Assembly: GCA_963772975.1 (NCBI GenBank) | Contig: CAVYZH010000002.1 | Coordinates: forward strand, 62,001 to 126,000 | Reading direction: 5' to 3' | From: AC-32 sp963772975 | GTDB taxonomy: Bacteria > Actinomycetota > Thermoleophilia > Gaiellales > Gaiellaceae | Length of the DNA: 64,000 bases | Translations under genes and position numbers: made by a program | The notes under the pieces: model-generated | Database searches by the model: none | The model's input: only the letters and a program-made list of their open reading frames with translations | Told to the model about the DNA's origin: nothing | In this document: positions 18,449 through 28,800 of the stretch, piece by piece | Layout of the letters: each line of letters starts with the position of its first letter | How positions within the stretch are numbered: the stretch's first letter is position 1

Positions 18449-19956
18449 TGCAGCGCGTCCCGATCCTCTTCGGCACGCGTTTGACCGTGGTGGATGTGCC
18501 CGACGACGCGGTCGTGCTGCGGCCGCCCCCGCCGGGCGAGCCGGTCGCCGACGTGCGCGCCGCGGTGCGCGACGCGCTCCGCTTCCCGCTCGCGGGCGAG
18601 CCGCTCGAGGCGCTCGTGACGCGTGGCGGGCGCGCGACGATCGTGGTCGAGCCGCCGGCGCTGCCGCTTCCGGGGGCGCTGAACGATCCACGGCAGGCGG
18701 CGCTCGCAGCCACCTCGGCCGAGCTCGAGCGGGCGGGCATCCCCACCGAGCGGCAGACGCTGCTGGTCTCCACGGGCCTGACCCGCCGGCCACAGCAGCG
18801 CGAGCTCGAGCGGCTCGGCATCGTCTCCCCCGACTTCGCCCGGCGCTTCCGCGGAACCGTCGAGATCCAGGACGCCGAGAGCCCGGAGCTCTTCGAGCTG
18901 GAGCCGGCGGGACAGACGCCGCTGGCCGTCCACCGCTCCCTCGTCGACACCGACCTGGTCCTGACCGTCAGCGGCGCCGAGACGGTGCTCGATGGCGGGC
19001 CGTCGCTCCTGCTCGGCTGCGGCGCCGCCGAGGCGATCCGCGCTGCGACCGCCTACTCGCTGCTCGAATCCGGCGCCTCGCAGGGCTGGCGGCTGGCAAT
19101 GCAGCTCGAGCGCCGGCTCACCGACCGCCTGCCGGTGATCGGGGTCTCGCTCGTGCTCGACCAGCCTCGGCTCGGGGGTGTTGCCCGCGGCTACCCCTAC
19201 GAGCCGGAGGCGATCGAGCGGATCGCGCGCTCCCCGCTTGCGCGCGGCTTCGGGCTGCTCCCGGGCATGCTCCGCAACCGGGTGATCCACTCGGTGCGCC
19301 GTGACCTGAGCGCAACCGCCGCGTACGCCGGGCCACCCGCCGTTGCGCATGCAGAGGCGCTGTTGCGCGCGATCGAGGCGCGCTCGGCGACACTCGACGA
19401 ACGGCTCGACGCGATCGTGATCGGGATCCCGCGGACGACGCCGCACCTGCCTCGCGAGCGCCCGAACCCGCTGCTGGCCGCTTACCTGGCGCTCGGGCTA
19501 GCGCTACGGCTCTGGCGCGAGGCGTTCCCGCTCGTCGAGGGCGGGACGGTGATCCTGCTGCACCGCTTCCACCGCCATTTCGCCCACCCGACGCAGCAGC
19601 CCTACCGGACGATCTTCCACGCGCTCAGCACCGGCCCACGCGAGCCGGAAGAGCTGATCGGAGCCGAGCGCCTGGCGCTCGCCGACGAGCGGGCGATCGA
19701 GGCTTACCGCAGCGGTCGCACGTGTCACCCGCTGCTGCCGTTTGCCGACTGGGCCGGCTGCGCGCCGGCGCTCGAGCGGCTCGGCTCCGTGGTCGTCGCC
19801 GGCTGCCGAGACGCCGTCGCCGCGCGCCAGCTCGGCTTCGTTCCGGTGCGCAACTTGCAGGCCGGGCTCGAAATGGCCCACGGCCGCGCCGGCGGCCGCG
19901 CACGCGTCGGTTACCTGCTCTCCCCGCCGTACTTTCCAATCCGGGTCGCCGGCTAA
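18448..19956 (+). CDS. LarA-like (DUF2088) protein
   Basis: A 502-residue protein resembling lactate racemase LarA/DUF2088 across its length, with an early beta-rich domain (VADVRAAVRDALRFPL), a middle segment TLLVSTGLTRRPQQRELERL, and VSGAETVLDGGPSLLLGCGAAEAI. True LarA needs a nickel-pincer cofactor made by LarB, LarC and LarE; none is encoded in this window, and the usual catalytic histidines are not obvious. It may act on another 2-hydroxy acid or be non-racemising. It is translationally linked to the upstream GNAT gene and ends at a pair of GC-rich hairpins. Confidence 0.65.
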   Translation: MQRVPILFGTRLTVVDVPDDAVVLRPPPPGEPVADVRAAVRDALRFPLAGEPLEALVTRGGRATIVVEPPALPLPGALNDPRQAALAATSAELERAGIPTERQTLLVSTGLTRRPQQRELERLGIVSPDFARRFRGTVEIQDAESPELFELEPAGQTPLAVHRSLVDTDLVLTVSGAETVLDGGPSLLLGCGAAEAIRAATAYSLLESGASQGWRLAMQLERRLTDRLPVIGVSLVLDQPRLGGVARGYPYEPEAIERIARSPLARGFGLLPGMLRNRVIHSVRRDLSATAAYAGPPAVAHAEALLRAIEARSATLDERLDAIVIGIPRTTPHLPRERPNPLLAAYLALGLALRLWREAFPLVEGGTVILLHRFHRHFAHPTQQPYRTIFHALSTGPREPEELIGAERLALADERAIEAYRSGRTCHPLLPFADWAGCAPALERLGSVVVAGCRDAVAARQLGFVPVRNLQAGLEMAHGRAGGRARVGYLLSPPYFPIRVAG

Positions 19957-19972
19957 GGGCGTCGCTTGCGAT

Positions 19973-20004
19973 GCCCGCTCTCAGGGCGGGCGGGCTTTGC
20001 CCGC
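19973..20004. terminator. Overlapping GC-rich hairpins between convergent genes
   Basis: Two alternative stems share bases: gcccgc (19973-19978) with gcgggc (19986-19991), and gcgggc (19990-19995) with gcccgc (19999-20004) around a TTT loop. They sit between the LarA-like gene and the convergent livF. No long T-run follows on either strand, so this would be a weak or factor-assisted terminator. Confidence 0.4.
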
Positions 20005-20054
20005 TCGTCCGTCTGAACTGACCGGTCGACCCAGCGACCGGAGCGCTACGGTGG

Positions 20055-20792
20055 CTACGTCTCGCCGAGGTACGCCTTGCGGACCTGCTCGTTTTGGCGC
20101 AGGCTCTTCGCGTCGTCGCTGAGAGCAATGTGCCCGGTCTCGAGCACGTAGCCGCGATCGGCCGCATCGAGCGCCATCAGGGCGTTCTGCTCGACGAGCA
20201 GGATCGTCGTTCCCTGCTCGTTGATCTCGTGGATGATCTCGAAGATCTTCTCGACGAAGATCGGCGCCAACCCCATCGACGGCTCGTCGAGCATCAGCAG
20301 CTGCGGCCGGGCCATCAGTGCACGGCCGATCGCGCACATCTGCTGCTCGCCGCCGGACAGCGTCCCGGCGCGCTGGCTCTTGCGCTCGGCGAGTCGCGGG
20401 AAGAGCCCGTAGACGCGGTCGAGGTCCTCGCGGATCTGCTTGCGGTCGTTGCGCTGGAAGGCGCCCATCTCGAGGTTCTCGATCACCGACATGTGCGGGA
20501 ACAGCCGGCGGCCCTCCGGCGATTGCGAGATGCCCATGCCGACGATCTCGTGCGGCGGCCGGCGCGTGATGTTCTCGCCGCGGAAGGTGATCGATCCTTC
20601 ACGCGGCTGGTTGAGCCCGTTGATCGAGCGCAGCGTCGTCGACTTGCCCGCGCCGTTCGCGCCGATCAGCGTGACGACCTCGCCCTCGCGCACGTCGATC
20701 GAGATGCCTTTCAGCGCCTCGATCGTGCCGTAGAAGGTGTGCATGTTCTCGACGCGGAGCAGCACGTCGCCGGTGCTTCGCTGCTCGCTCAC
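20055..20792 (-). CDS. livF: Branched-chain amino acid ABC transporter ATP-binding protein LivF
   Basis: A 245-residue ATPase, last gene of Liv operon 1. Walker A GANGAGKST (residues 39-47), the signature LSGGEQQM near 145, Walker B LLMLDEPSMGLAP, and the H-loop region VEQNA instead of the usual VEH, which is typical of LivF. The GTG start overlaps the livG stop. With LivG it would power import through the LivH/LivM pore from the periplasmic-type lipoprotein encoded upstream (24096-25469). Confidence 0.94.
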   Translation of the reverse strand: MSEQRSTGDVLLRVENMHTFYGTIEALKGISIDVREGEVVTLIGANGAGKSTTLRSINGLNQPREGSITFRGENITRRPPHEIVGMGISQSPEGRRLFPHMSVIENLEMGAFQRNDRKQIREDLDRVYGLFPRLAERKSQRAGTLSGGEQQMCAIGRALMARPQLLMLDEPSMGLAPIFVEKIFEIIHEINEQGTTILLVEQNALMALDAADRGYVLETGHIALSDDAKSLRQNEQVRKAYLGET

Positions 20793-21610
20793 TGGGTGGC
20801 CGCTTTCCCCAGATAGGCCTCGATCACGCGCTCGTCCTTCTGGATTTCCTGCGGCGCGCCTTCGGCGATCTTCTCGCCGTAGTCGAGCACCGTCACGCGG
20901 TCGGAGATCCCCATCACGACCTTCATGTCGTGCTCGATCAGCAGGATCGAGACCGGCCGCTCCTCGCGCAGTTTCGAGACGAACTCCATGAACGTGACGG
21001 TCTCCTGCGGGTTCATCCCCGCGGTCGGCTCGTCGAGCAGGAGCAGCTTCGGCTCCGTCGCCAGCGCGCGGGCGACCTCGAGCCGCCGCTGGTCGCCGTA
21101 CGAGAGCGACTCGGCCAGCTCGTCGTCGACCCCGCGCAGGCCGGCGTAGGCCAGTAGCTCGCGCGCCTTCTCGGCAGCCTCGCGCTCCTCACGCCGGACG
21201 CGCGGCAACCCGAAGACCGAGCCGAGGATCCCGCCCGAGAGCCGGGCGTGCATCCCGACGAGCACGTTCTCGAGCGCCGTCATCTGGTTGAAGAGCCGGA
21301 TGTTCTGGAAGGTGCGGCCGACGCCGCGCTCGGTGATCGCGTGCGGCGGCTTGTTCGTGACGTCCTCGCCGTCGAAGGTGATCTGGCCGTCCGTGACCTT
21401 GTAGAGGCCGGTCAGCGTGTTGAAGAACGTCGTCTTGCCGGCTCCGTTCGGGCCGATGAGGCTGACGATCGAGCGATTCGGGATGGTGAAAGTGAGGTCG
21501 TTGACGGCGACGAGGCCGCCGAACTCCTTGCGCACCTCGGCCGCGACGAGCAGGTCGCCCGTCGTGACGACGGGCGCCGGCGCCGGCGCTCGGGTGGGCT
21601 GCTCGCTCAT
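20789..21610 (-). CDS. livG: Branched-chain amino acid ABC transporter ATP-binding protein LivG
   Basis: A 273-residue ATPase with Walker A GPNGAGKTT, the family insert LTGLYKVTDGQITFDGEDVTN, the signature ESLSYGDQRRLEVARAL (LSYG variant as in LivG) and Walker B LLLLDEPTAGMNPQET. The switch is LLIEHDMKVVMGISDRVTVLDYG. An N-terminal extension of about 20 residues is rich in alanine and proline. ATGA overlap with livM before it and GTGA overlap with livF after it show tight coupling. Confidence 0.94.
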   Translation of the reverse strand: MSEQPTRAPAPAPVVTTGDLLVAAEVRKEFGGLVAVNDLTFTIPNRSIVSLIGPNGAGKTTFFNTLTGLYKVTDGQITFDGEDVTNKPPHAITERGVGRTFQNIRLFNQMTALENVLVGMHARLSGGILGSVFGLPRVRREEREAAEKARELLAYAGLRGVDDELAESLSYGDQRRLEVARALATEPKLLLLDEPTAGMNPQETVTFMEFVSKLREERPVSILLIEHDMKVVMGISDRVTVLDYGEKIAEGAPQEIQKDERVIEAYLGKAATQ

Positions 21611-22950
21611 CCTCTCGGCACCTGCCCCGGCGAGCCGCGCTCACCCGCGCCGGGCTCGTCCGCTCCGCGCATCTCGTAGAGCGGCTCGTCGATCGGACCG
21701 CGCGTGCCCTCCTCGATCTCGCGCTTCCGCCGCGCCTCCGGGATCAGGCCCTGCGGGCGGAACATCATCATCAGCACGATGATGATCCCGTAGATCCCGA
21801 ACTGGTACTTGGCCACCTCGATCTGGTGGCTCTGCGGGAAGATGTTGTCGTTCAGCCAGGTGCCGATGTTGGCGAGGCCCTCGACGTTCAGCCAGGAGAG
21901 GATCACGCCGGCGACCACGACGCCCCAGATCGAGCCCATCCCGCCGAGGATCACCATGCAGAGCAGGAAGACGGAGATGTTGAAGCTGAACTGGCTCGGA
22001 AAGGCACCGGCGTTGAAGCTGGCGATGAAGGCGCCGGCCACGCCGCCGAAGAAGGCGCCGATCGCGTAGGCCCAGGTCTTCGTCCGCATCAGCGGGATGC
22101 CCATCGCGCCCGCGGCGGTCTCATCCTCGCGGATCGCGATCCAGGCGCGGCCGAGGCGCGAGTCGCGGAGTCGGATGCAGCAGAAGATCGTGATCATCAA
22201 GATCGCCAGCGCGGTCCAGAAGAAAAGCCGGTCGGCGGTGAACTCCTGCGAGTAGGCGGTAGGCAAGCCGACCGCGGTGTGCAAGCGGCTGCCGAAGCCG
22301 GGCGAGTCGATCGGGCTGATCCCGAAGGTGCCGTGGGTCAGGTCGAAGCCGTGCAGGCTGTCGGCGTTGCGCACGAACTGCGGAATGATCTCGCCGAACC
22401 CGAGCGTCACGATCGCGAGGTAGTCCCCGCGCAGGCGCAGCGTCGGTAACCCGATCAGGACTCCCCCGTAGGCGGTCAGCAGCCCCGCGATCAGCAGCAC
22501 CAGCCAGATCGAGATGTGGATCCCGCGCGCGTCGCGGCTGATGCCGACCGAGCCGAAGTGGAAGTTCACCTGCTGGAACTGGCCCGAGGCGAGCCAGCCG
22601 GCGGTGTAGGCGCCGATCGCGTAGAAGGCGACGTAGCCGAGGTCGAGCAGGCCGCAGTAGCCGACGACGACGTTCAGGCCGACGGCCATCGTCGTGAAGA
22701 CGAGGATCGTCACCGCCGAGCGCACCGAGGGGAACGAGTAGATCAGCGGCACGTTCCCCGTGGGCAGGCTCGAGAGATAGAAGGGATAGGTGATCGCGAT
22801 CGTCAGCAGGATCACGATCGGCGTGAACGTCCGCACCGGGCCGGGCAGCTTGCGCCACTCGCCGCGTAGCGTGTTCGCGCCGCTGCGCTGCGCCGCCTGG
22901 GAGCGGTACGAGCGGTAGGCGCCCCGGGCCCGGTCTCTGCGGCGAGCCAC
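21607..22950 (-). CDS. livM: Branched-chain amino acid ABC transporter permease LivM
   Basis: A 447-residue permease with about 10 hydrophobic helices. The conserved segment GLNVVVGYCGLLDLGYVAFYAIGAYTAG (split across helices) and the EAA-like loop RAWIAIREDETAAGAMGI are diagnostic of LivM. It is longer than many LivM proteins, with a basic N-terminal extension of about 45 residues and a charged C-terminal tail of about 50 residues. The GTG start overlaps the livH stop as TAGTG. Confidence 0.93.
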   Translation of the reverse strand: MARRRDRARGAYRSYRSQAAQRSGANTLRGEWRKLPGPVRTFTPIVILLTIAITYPFYLSSLPTGNVPLIYSFPSVRSAVTILVFTTMAVGLNVVVGYCGLLDLGYVAFYAIGAYTAGWLASGQFQQVNFHFGSVGISRDARGIHISIWLVLLIAGLLTAYGGVLIGLPTLRLRGDYLAIVTLGFGEIIPQFVRNADSLHGFDLTHGTFGISPIDSPGFGSRLHTAVGLPTAYSQEFTADRLFFWTALAILMITIFCCIRLRDSRLGRAWIAIREDETAAGAMGIPLMRTKTWAYAIGAFFGGVAGAFIASFNAGAFPSQFSFNISVFLLCMVILGGMGSIWGVVVAGVILSWLNVEGLANIGTWLNDNIFPQSHQIEVAKYQFGIYGIIIVLMMMFRPQGLIPEARRKREIEEGTRGPIDEPLYEMRGADEPGAGERGSPGQVPRG

Positions 22951-23978
22951 TACGCGCCCTCCGGGGTGCGCTCGCCGAGCAGGCCCTCGGGTCGGAAGAC
23001 GAGGATCGCGATCAGGATCCCGAAGACGATCGAGCGAGTCCAGTCACTGCCCGGCGCCCACAGGAACGGGCCTTCGTTGAAGGCCTGGATCATCCCGATG
23101 ATGATCGCGCCGAGGACGGCGCCCGAGAGGTTGCCGATCCCGCCGAGGACCGCCGCCGTGAACGCGATCAGGCCTATCTCGAAGCCCGTGTCATAGCGGA
23201 TGTTGAACTGAGTGAGAAACAGCACCGCGCCGATCCCCGCCAGCCCGCCGGCGAGCAGGAACGTGAACGAGATCGTGCGGTTGACGTTGATCCCCATCAT
23301 CGCCGACGCCTCGGGGTCCTGGGCCGTCGCCCGCATCGCCTTGCCCTGCCTCGTGCTCTGCACGAGCCACGTCAGGATGATCAGGACCGGAATCGTGAAT
23401 GCCACGACGAACAACGTCTGCCAGCCCAACGAGACGCCGCCGACCGTGAAGACGTTGCCCTCGGAGACCAGCGGCGGGATGCTGCGGAAGTTGACGTCGA
23501 AGAAGACGAGCGAGATGTTCTGGACGATGAACGACATCCCGACCGCAGTGATCAGCACGGCCAGCCGCGGGGCGTTCCGCAGCCGGCGGTAGGCCACGAA
23601 CTCGATACCGGCGTCGACGATTGCGCCGAAGGCCATCGCGATCAGGAAGACGGCGAGCAGCCCGAAGACGATCGAGATCGTGCTCGAGGTCTCGCTCAGA
23701 TGGAAGTGGTTCGTGATCAGGCTGCTCGCGAAGAGGCCCGTCAGGGCGAACACGTCGCCGTGGGCGAAGTTGATCAACTGCAGGATCCCGTAGACCAGCG
23801 TGTAGCCGAGCGCGACCAGCGCGTAGACCGAGCCCTGCTGGAGCCCGATCAGGAAGATGGTGAAGAAGGTGGCCGGGCTGTGGACCAGGTTGTAGCCCGT
23901 CCACACCAGGAAGACCGCGACGAGACCGAGCCCGATGATCGAAAGGACCGACGGCCGCTGCCGCCGCCTTCGAGCCAC
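22950..23978 (-). CDS. livH: Branched-chain amino acid ABC transporter permease LivH
   Basis: A 342-residue permease with about 8-9 hydrophobic helices. LQQGSVYALVALGYTLVYG and LQLINFAHGDVFALTG are the LivH hallmarks, and KAMRATAQDPEASAMMGIN is the ATPase-coupling loop. It is the first membrane gene of operon 1, 117 bases downstream of the binding-protein gene and just after a strong hairpin, which may set a lower expression level than that of the binding protein. Confidence 0.93.
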   Translation of the reverse strand: MARRRRQRPSVLSIIGLGLVAVFLVWTGYNLVHSPATFFTIFLIGLQQGSVYALVALGYTLVYGILQLINFAHGDVFALTGLFASSLITNHFHLSETSSTISIVFGLLAVFLIAMAFGAIVDAGIEFVAYRRLRNAPRLAVLITAVGMSFIVQNISLVFFDVNFRSIPPLVSEGNVFTVGGVSLGWQTLFVVAFTIPVLIILTWLVQSTRQGKAMRATAQDPEASAMMGINVNRTISFTFLLAGGLAGIGAVLFLTQFNIRYDTGFEIGLIAFTAAVLGGIGNLSGAVLGAIIIGMIQAFNEGPFLWAPGSDWTRSIVFGILIAILVFRPEGLLGERTPEGA

Positions 23979-24034
23979 GGTGCCCTTCGAGGGCTGTTCG
24001 GTGCGAGCTTCTACCGGAATCCTCGGGATATTAG

Positions 24035-24072
24035 AACGACAAGGGAGGGCGTCCTAACCCTCCCTTGTCGTT
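24035..24072 (-). terminator. Perfect 15-bp hairpin between the binding-protein gene and livH
   Basis: aacgacaagggaggg (24035-24049) and its exact complement (24058-24072) enclose an 8-base loop. It lies 23 bases after the stop of the substrate-binding protein gene and 56 bases before livH. On the minus strand only a weak TTCTAAT follows, so it may be a leaky terminator or an mRNA-stabilising hairpin that lets the binding protein accumulate above the permease, a common arrangement in ABC operons. Confidence 0.7.
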
Positions 24073-24095
24073 GGTCGTCTTTGCGCTTCGGCCCT

Positions 24096-25469
24096 TTAGC
24101 CCGAGGCCTCGGCGCGCGCGGCGGCGACCAGCTTCGGGTCGGGCGCCGTGGTCAGGAGCGTCTTCAGGTGGTTCGTCCCGGTGTAGATCGTGTAGAGCAC
24201 GGCTGCGCCCTTCGCGCCCGTGAGGTCACCGTTCTTGTTGAACCCGAAGGAGCCGATCAGGCCATCGTTGACCTTGGTGGCGAAGACCTTCGAGATCACG
24301 TCGGAGCGGGTGCCGTCCGACTTGGCGATCGCATCGGCCAGGACCTGAGCGGCCTGGGCGCCGAGGATCGCGTAGGGGTCGACCGGCTTGCCGTTCAGTT
24401 GCGCCTTGAAGCCGTCGATGAACTTCAACGCGGCGCCCTTGTACTGGTCGATGCCGACGCCCGCGACGCTGAAGTACGAGCCGGCCGCCTCCGGCGTCCC
24501 ACCCTCGGCACGATCGAAGATCGCGTCGGTTGTGAAGCCGTCCGGGAGCATCAGCTTGACCTTGGTGTTGTCGCCGAGAACCTTGACCTTGTCGTTGATC
24601 AGCTGGCCGCTGTTCTCGTCGACCAGGCCGCCGATGAAGACCGCGTCGGGGTTCTGGCCCTTGATGCGCGTGAAGAGGGCCTGGAAGTTGGCCTGCTTCG
24701 GGTCGTAGGCGGTGAAGCCCGTGACCGTCATGCCGGCCGCCTTGGCCGCGCCCGCGAAGTTCTTCGCGACGCCGAGGCCGTACGCCTCCTTGTCGTTCAG
24801 CACGGAGACGCGTTTGATGCCCTTGCTCTTCAGGAACGCCGCGTCGACCGCGCCCTGGTTCGGGTCGCTCGGCGCCACGCGAGCGTAGTTGCGCTTGCCG
24901 CTCGGGTAGTACTTCTCCGGCTCGTCACCCGCGCACGGCTCGGTCAGGCAGCCGTACGTGTTGGCGGGGGAGAGCAGCAGCAGGCCGCCGCCCGGAGCCT
25001 GGTTCAGCACCGGGATCTCGATCGCGGCGCAGCCCGAGTTGAACGTGCCGATCACGCCGAGCAGCTTGCTGTTCGACGCGTACGAGTGCGCGTTCGCGCT
25101 GCACTTGTCCGGATCCCACTTGCCGAGCTGAGCAGTCGAATCGTCGCAGTCCTGGTAGGCGATGTTGAAGTCGCCGGCCTTCCAGTTCTGCTGGTCGAGG
25201 ACGTAGGCGATCGCCTTCGCCATCTGCACCGTCTGGGTGCGGGAGCCGCCCTGCTTGGGGAGATCCGAGGCGATCAGGTAGTCAGGGCTGCCCGACCCCT
25301 TGAACTGGATCGGCCCGCACGACGAGGCCGGAAGCGCGGTGACATTCCCGCCGCCGCCTCCTCCCGTGCTGCCACTACTGCTCTTGTTGCTGCCGCCGCA
25401 GCCGGCCGCAAGCAGGGCCAGCGCGCCAACGGCCGCGAGGAGCAATCCAATCGAAACGCGTTTCCTCAC
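24096..25469 (-). CDS. Branched-chain amino acid ABC transporter substrate-binding lipoprotein (LivJ-like)
   Basis: A 457-residue extracellular binding protein of the periplasmic-binding-protein type 1 fold. A GTG start follows a ggaggagga ribosome site. The lipoprotein signal runs to LLAAGC, with the acylated Cys near residue 24, then a Gly/Ser-rich linker. The mature part includes VIGTFNSGCAAIEIPVLNQA and RVAPSDPNQGAVDAAFLKSKG, typical of Liv receptors. It is the first gene of Liv operon 1. The long intergenic region upstream (25470-25621) must carry its promoter, but no clear hexamers were assigned. Confidence 0.9.
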   Translation of the reverse strand: MRKRVSIGLLLAAVGALALLAAGCGGSNKSSSGSTGGGGGGNVTALPASSCGPIQFKGSGSPDYLIASDLPKQGGSRTQTVQMAKAIAYVLDQQNWKAGDFNIAYQDCDDSTAQLGKWDPDKCSANAHSYASNSKLLGVIGTFNSGCAAIEIPVLNQAPGGGLLLLSPANTYGCLTEPCAGDEPEKYYPSGKRNYARVAPSDPNQGAVDAAFLKSKGIKRVSVLNDKEAYGLGVAKNFAGAAKAAGMTVTGFTAYDPKQANFQALFTRIKGQNPDAVFIGGLVDENSGQLINDKVKVLGDNTKVKLMLPDGFTTDAIFDRAEGGTPEAAGSYFSVAGVGIDQYKGAALKFIDGFKAQLNGKPVDPYAILGAQAAQVLADAIAKSDGTRSDVISKVFATKVNDGLIGSFGFNKNGDLTGAKGAAVLYTIYTGTNHLKTLLTTAPDPKLVAAARAEASG

Positions 25470-25621
25470 TCTTCCTCCTCCGTAGCCCGTATCCGTGTCC
25501 GTGTCCACGAAGTGCCCCCCGAGGGCCGGAGAACGGCTTCGTCCTGGGGCAGTATCGAGACAACCGCTGGCGCTTTCAACTCGGAGGGCGCTCTCCCTCC
25601 CGGCCGTTAGTCTTGAATCAA

Positions 25622-25707
25622 GCCGAAGTGGCGGAACTGGCAGACGCGCCGGACTCAAAATCCGGTGGGGTGAAAGCCCCGTGTGGGTTCGATTCCCACC
25701 TTCGGCA
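25622..25707 (+). tRNA. tRNA-Leu (anticodon CAA)
   Basis: An 86-base class II tRNA. Acceptor stem gccgaag pairs with cttcggc, with A as discriminator; the anticodon arm is ccgga-ctcaaaa-tccgg with CAA at positions 34-36, which reads UUG. The long variable arm is tggggtgaaagccccgt, and the T arm gtggg-ttcgatt-cccac is standard. CCA is not encoded. pfkA starts 17 bases downstream, close enough to share the transcript. Confidence 0.96.
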
Positions 25708-25723
25708 CTCGTAGGATACTCCC

Positions 25724-26748
<1,025 letters not shown>

Positions 26749-26752
<4 letters not shown>

Positions 26753-28191
26753 AAAACCTTGTAGACCGCGACCCAGGGCCCATTCAGGCTGTCCTGGTCT
26801 TTCGCGACGTAGAAGACGCGCCGGCGCTTGCGCAGGCGGTCGTAGAAACGCGCCTCGAACGGATAGTCCTCGCGGGCGGCAAGCACCCGGTCGGCGATCG
26901 CGCCGGTCGTGATCACGTAGTGGACGTCCTCGAGCCGCAGCCGCTTCAGGTCGCGGTCGGGGTCCGGGTGGTCCTCGCTCGGTAGCGGCAAATCGAGCTT
27001 GACCACGCGGAAGCTGTTGCTGAACGGCGGCAACGAGGGGTCGACTGCGATCCGGGTGTTGGCATCGATGTGGCGCTCGACCCATTGCCGCGCCACGACG
27101 CGCGTGTCGGTGTGCGTGAGACGTGCGTCGTCGCGGATCGTCCAGGTCAGCGGCACGACGAGCAGCAGCAGCGTCACCGGCGCGAGCGCGCGCATCCGCC
27201 CGGCAAGCGCGCCCAACGCCGGTACGAGCGGGAGCGCATAGCGGTCGAAATGTGCGCCTAGCGTGCACAGGTCGAGGAAGTAGACGATCACGAACGAGGC
27301 GAGGACCAGGTCGTTCTTGCGGCGTTGGACGAGCGCGACGACGAGGCCGATCACGCAGACGAGCAGCGCCGGGCCGAGACCGTCCCAGAGCCGGTCGAGG
27401 AACGCGATCGGCGCGACGTGGTCGTGCTCGAACCCGAGCCAGCCCTGCCGCGCGATCCGTTGCACTCGCAGCGCATCGCCGACCGCACTCGAGAGGTGGA
27501 CGACGAAATAGGGGCTCGTTGCGCAGAAGGCCGCCGCGGCCGCGACGAGCCCGATCGCGAGCCTTCGCCATTGCCCCCAGCCGACGACCACGAGCGGCAC
27601 GAGCAGGAAGATCCCCGGGTACTTGAAGCTCATCGCGATCCCGGCAGAGAGCCCGGCCAGCTCGATTCGCCCCGAGACCATCAACGCGAGCGCGACGGCG
27701 ACGCCGAGCGTCAGCGGCACGTCGGTGACGGCCATGCGCGAGTACGCGACGTGCGTCGTCTCCACCGCCACCATCGCCGCCGCGACCGCCCCGGCGGCCC
27801 CGCCATAGGCCCGGCTGCCCAGCCACCACGACGCCGCCACCGCCCCGACAGCAAGCACGATCACGACGATCCGCGCGGCCAGGTAGGACGGCTCCGACTC
27901 CCACGCCTGGAAGGGCGCGAGCAGGTACATCAGCAGCGTCGGATAGTCGAACCAGTGTGGGTCGAGCCCGCCGCCGTGGGCCATGTGCCAGGCGCGTGGG
28001 ACGATGCTCTGCTCGTCGGGGCTGAAGAGGGCGAACGGGTGCGCGTAGTTGACGCCGACGATCCGGAGCGCGGCCGCAAGAGCGAGGATCGCCGCGAAGG
28101 CGACCTTCGGCCCGCCCCAGAGTGCCTCCGCCCGCCGTCGCGGCGGCGGAGCCTCAGACGTCGGGGTGGTTTCCGCCGACGAGCTCGGCAA
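26749..28191 (-). CDS. Membrane glycosyltransferase, GT39/PMT-like (ArnT fold)
   Basis: A 480-residue protein with about 11 hydrophobic helices and a soluble C-terminal part (from about residue 355). The first extracytoplasmic loop after helix 1 has SPDEQSIVPRAW, the acidic pair used for catalysis in the GT-C fold, and HWFDYPTLLMYLLAP, typical of GT39-like proteins. It would transfer a sugar from a polyprenyl phosphate outside the membrane; the acceptor is unknown. It overlaps the upstream gene by 38 bases and converges with pfkA. Confidence 0.8.
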
Positions 28192-28744
28192 CGTTCCCGC
28201 CGGGCACGATCACGGCATCCATCCCCGCCCGCTCGAGCTCGGCCACCGCGTCGCGGCTGCTGACCGACAGCTCGGCGATCGCGAGCTTCCCGGCGGGCAC
28301 GTCTTGGAGCAGGTCGAGCGCCCGCTGGAGCGGCCCCTCGTCACCGCCCTCCCCCGCTGCGAGCAGAAAGATCTCCGGGTCGACGCGCTCGAGCGCTGCC
28401 TCCAACTCGGCCTCGTTGCGCACCTCGACGGCACACTCCAGCCCGAGCTCCAACGCCGAGCGGTACTCCTGCTCGAGCTCGCCGTTCTCGTCGGCGAGCT
28501 CCGCGAAAGCGAGCACGCAGGCATCCGCATCCGCGGCCCGCGCCTGGTCGTGCGCGCCGTGCGGCCGCCAGAGCAGCGGCAGGCTCGTCGCCTCGCGGAC
28601 CGACTCGACGTGGGAGTGGAGCACCAGCGCCTCGGCGCCCTGCTCCTCGGCCGCTTGGGCCGATTCCGGATCGTCGACCGGAACGACGATCGAGATCCCG
28701 TCGCCCTCGGAGATTGCCTGGCTGAAGCGCCGCGTCCCGGTCAC
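28154..28744 (-). CDS. TrpC-like TIM-barrel protein, reduced
   Basis: A 196-residue protein resembling indole-3-glycerol-phosphate synthase in secondary structure and spacing: ISIVVPVDDPESAQAAEEQ early, LECAVEVRNEAELEAALER in the middle, and AGMDAVIVPGGNVAELVGG at the end. It is about 60 residues shorter than TrpC, and the catalytic lysines and phosphate loop are not evident, so it is probably not an active TrpC. The start is a GTG at 28744. No other tryptophan genes are near. It overlaps the GT39 gene. Confidence 0.55.
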   Translation of the reverse strand: MTGTRRFSQAISEGDGISIVVPVDDPESAQAAEEQGAEALVLHSHVESVREATSLPLLWRPHGAHDQARAADADACVLAFAELADENGELEQEYRSALELGLECAVEVRNEAELEAALERVDPEIFLLAAGEGGDEGPLQRALDLLQDVPAGKLAIAELSVSSRDAVAELERAGMDAVIVPGGNVAELVGGNHPDV

Positions 28745-28800
28745 GTGCCGTGATTCTGGCGCAAACCGACCGGAGCGCGCTGCCTCGGCGGAAGAGAACA

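Noticed and set aside
25707..25723. Prophage or island integrated at the tRNA-Leu gene
   Set aside because: pfkA follows within 17 bases and no repeat of the tRNA 3' end was noticed nearby.
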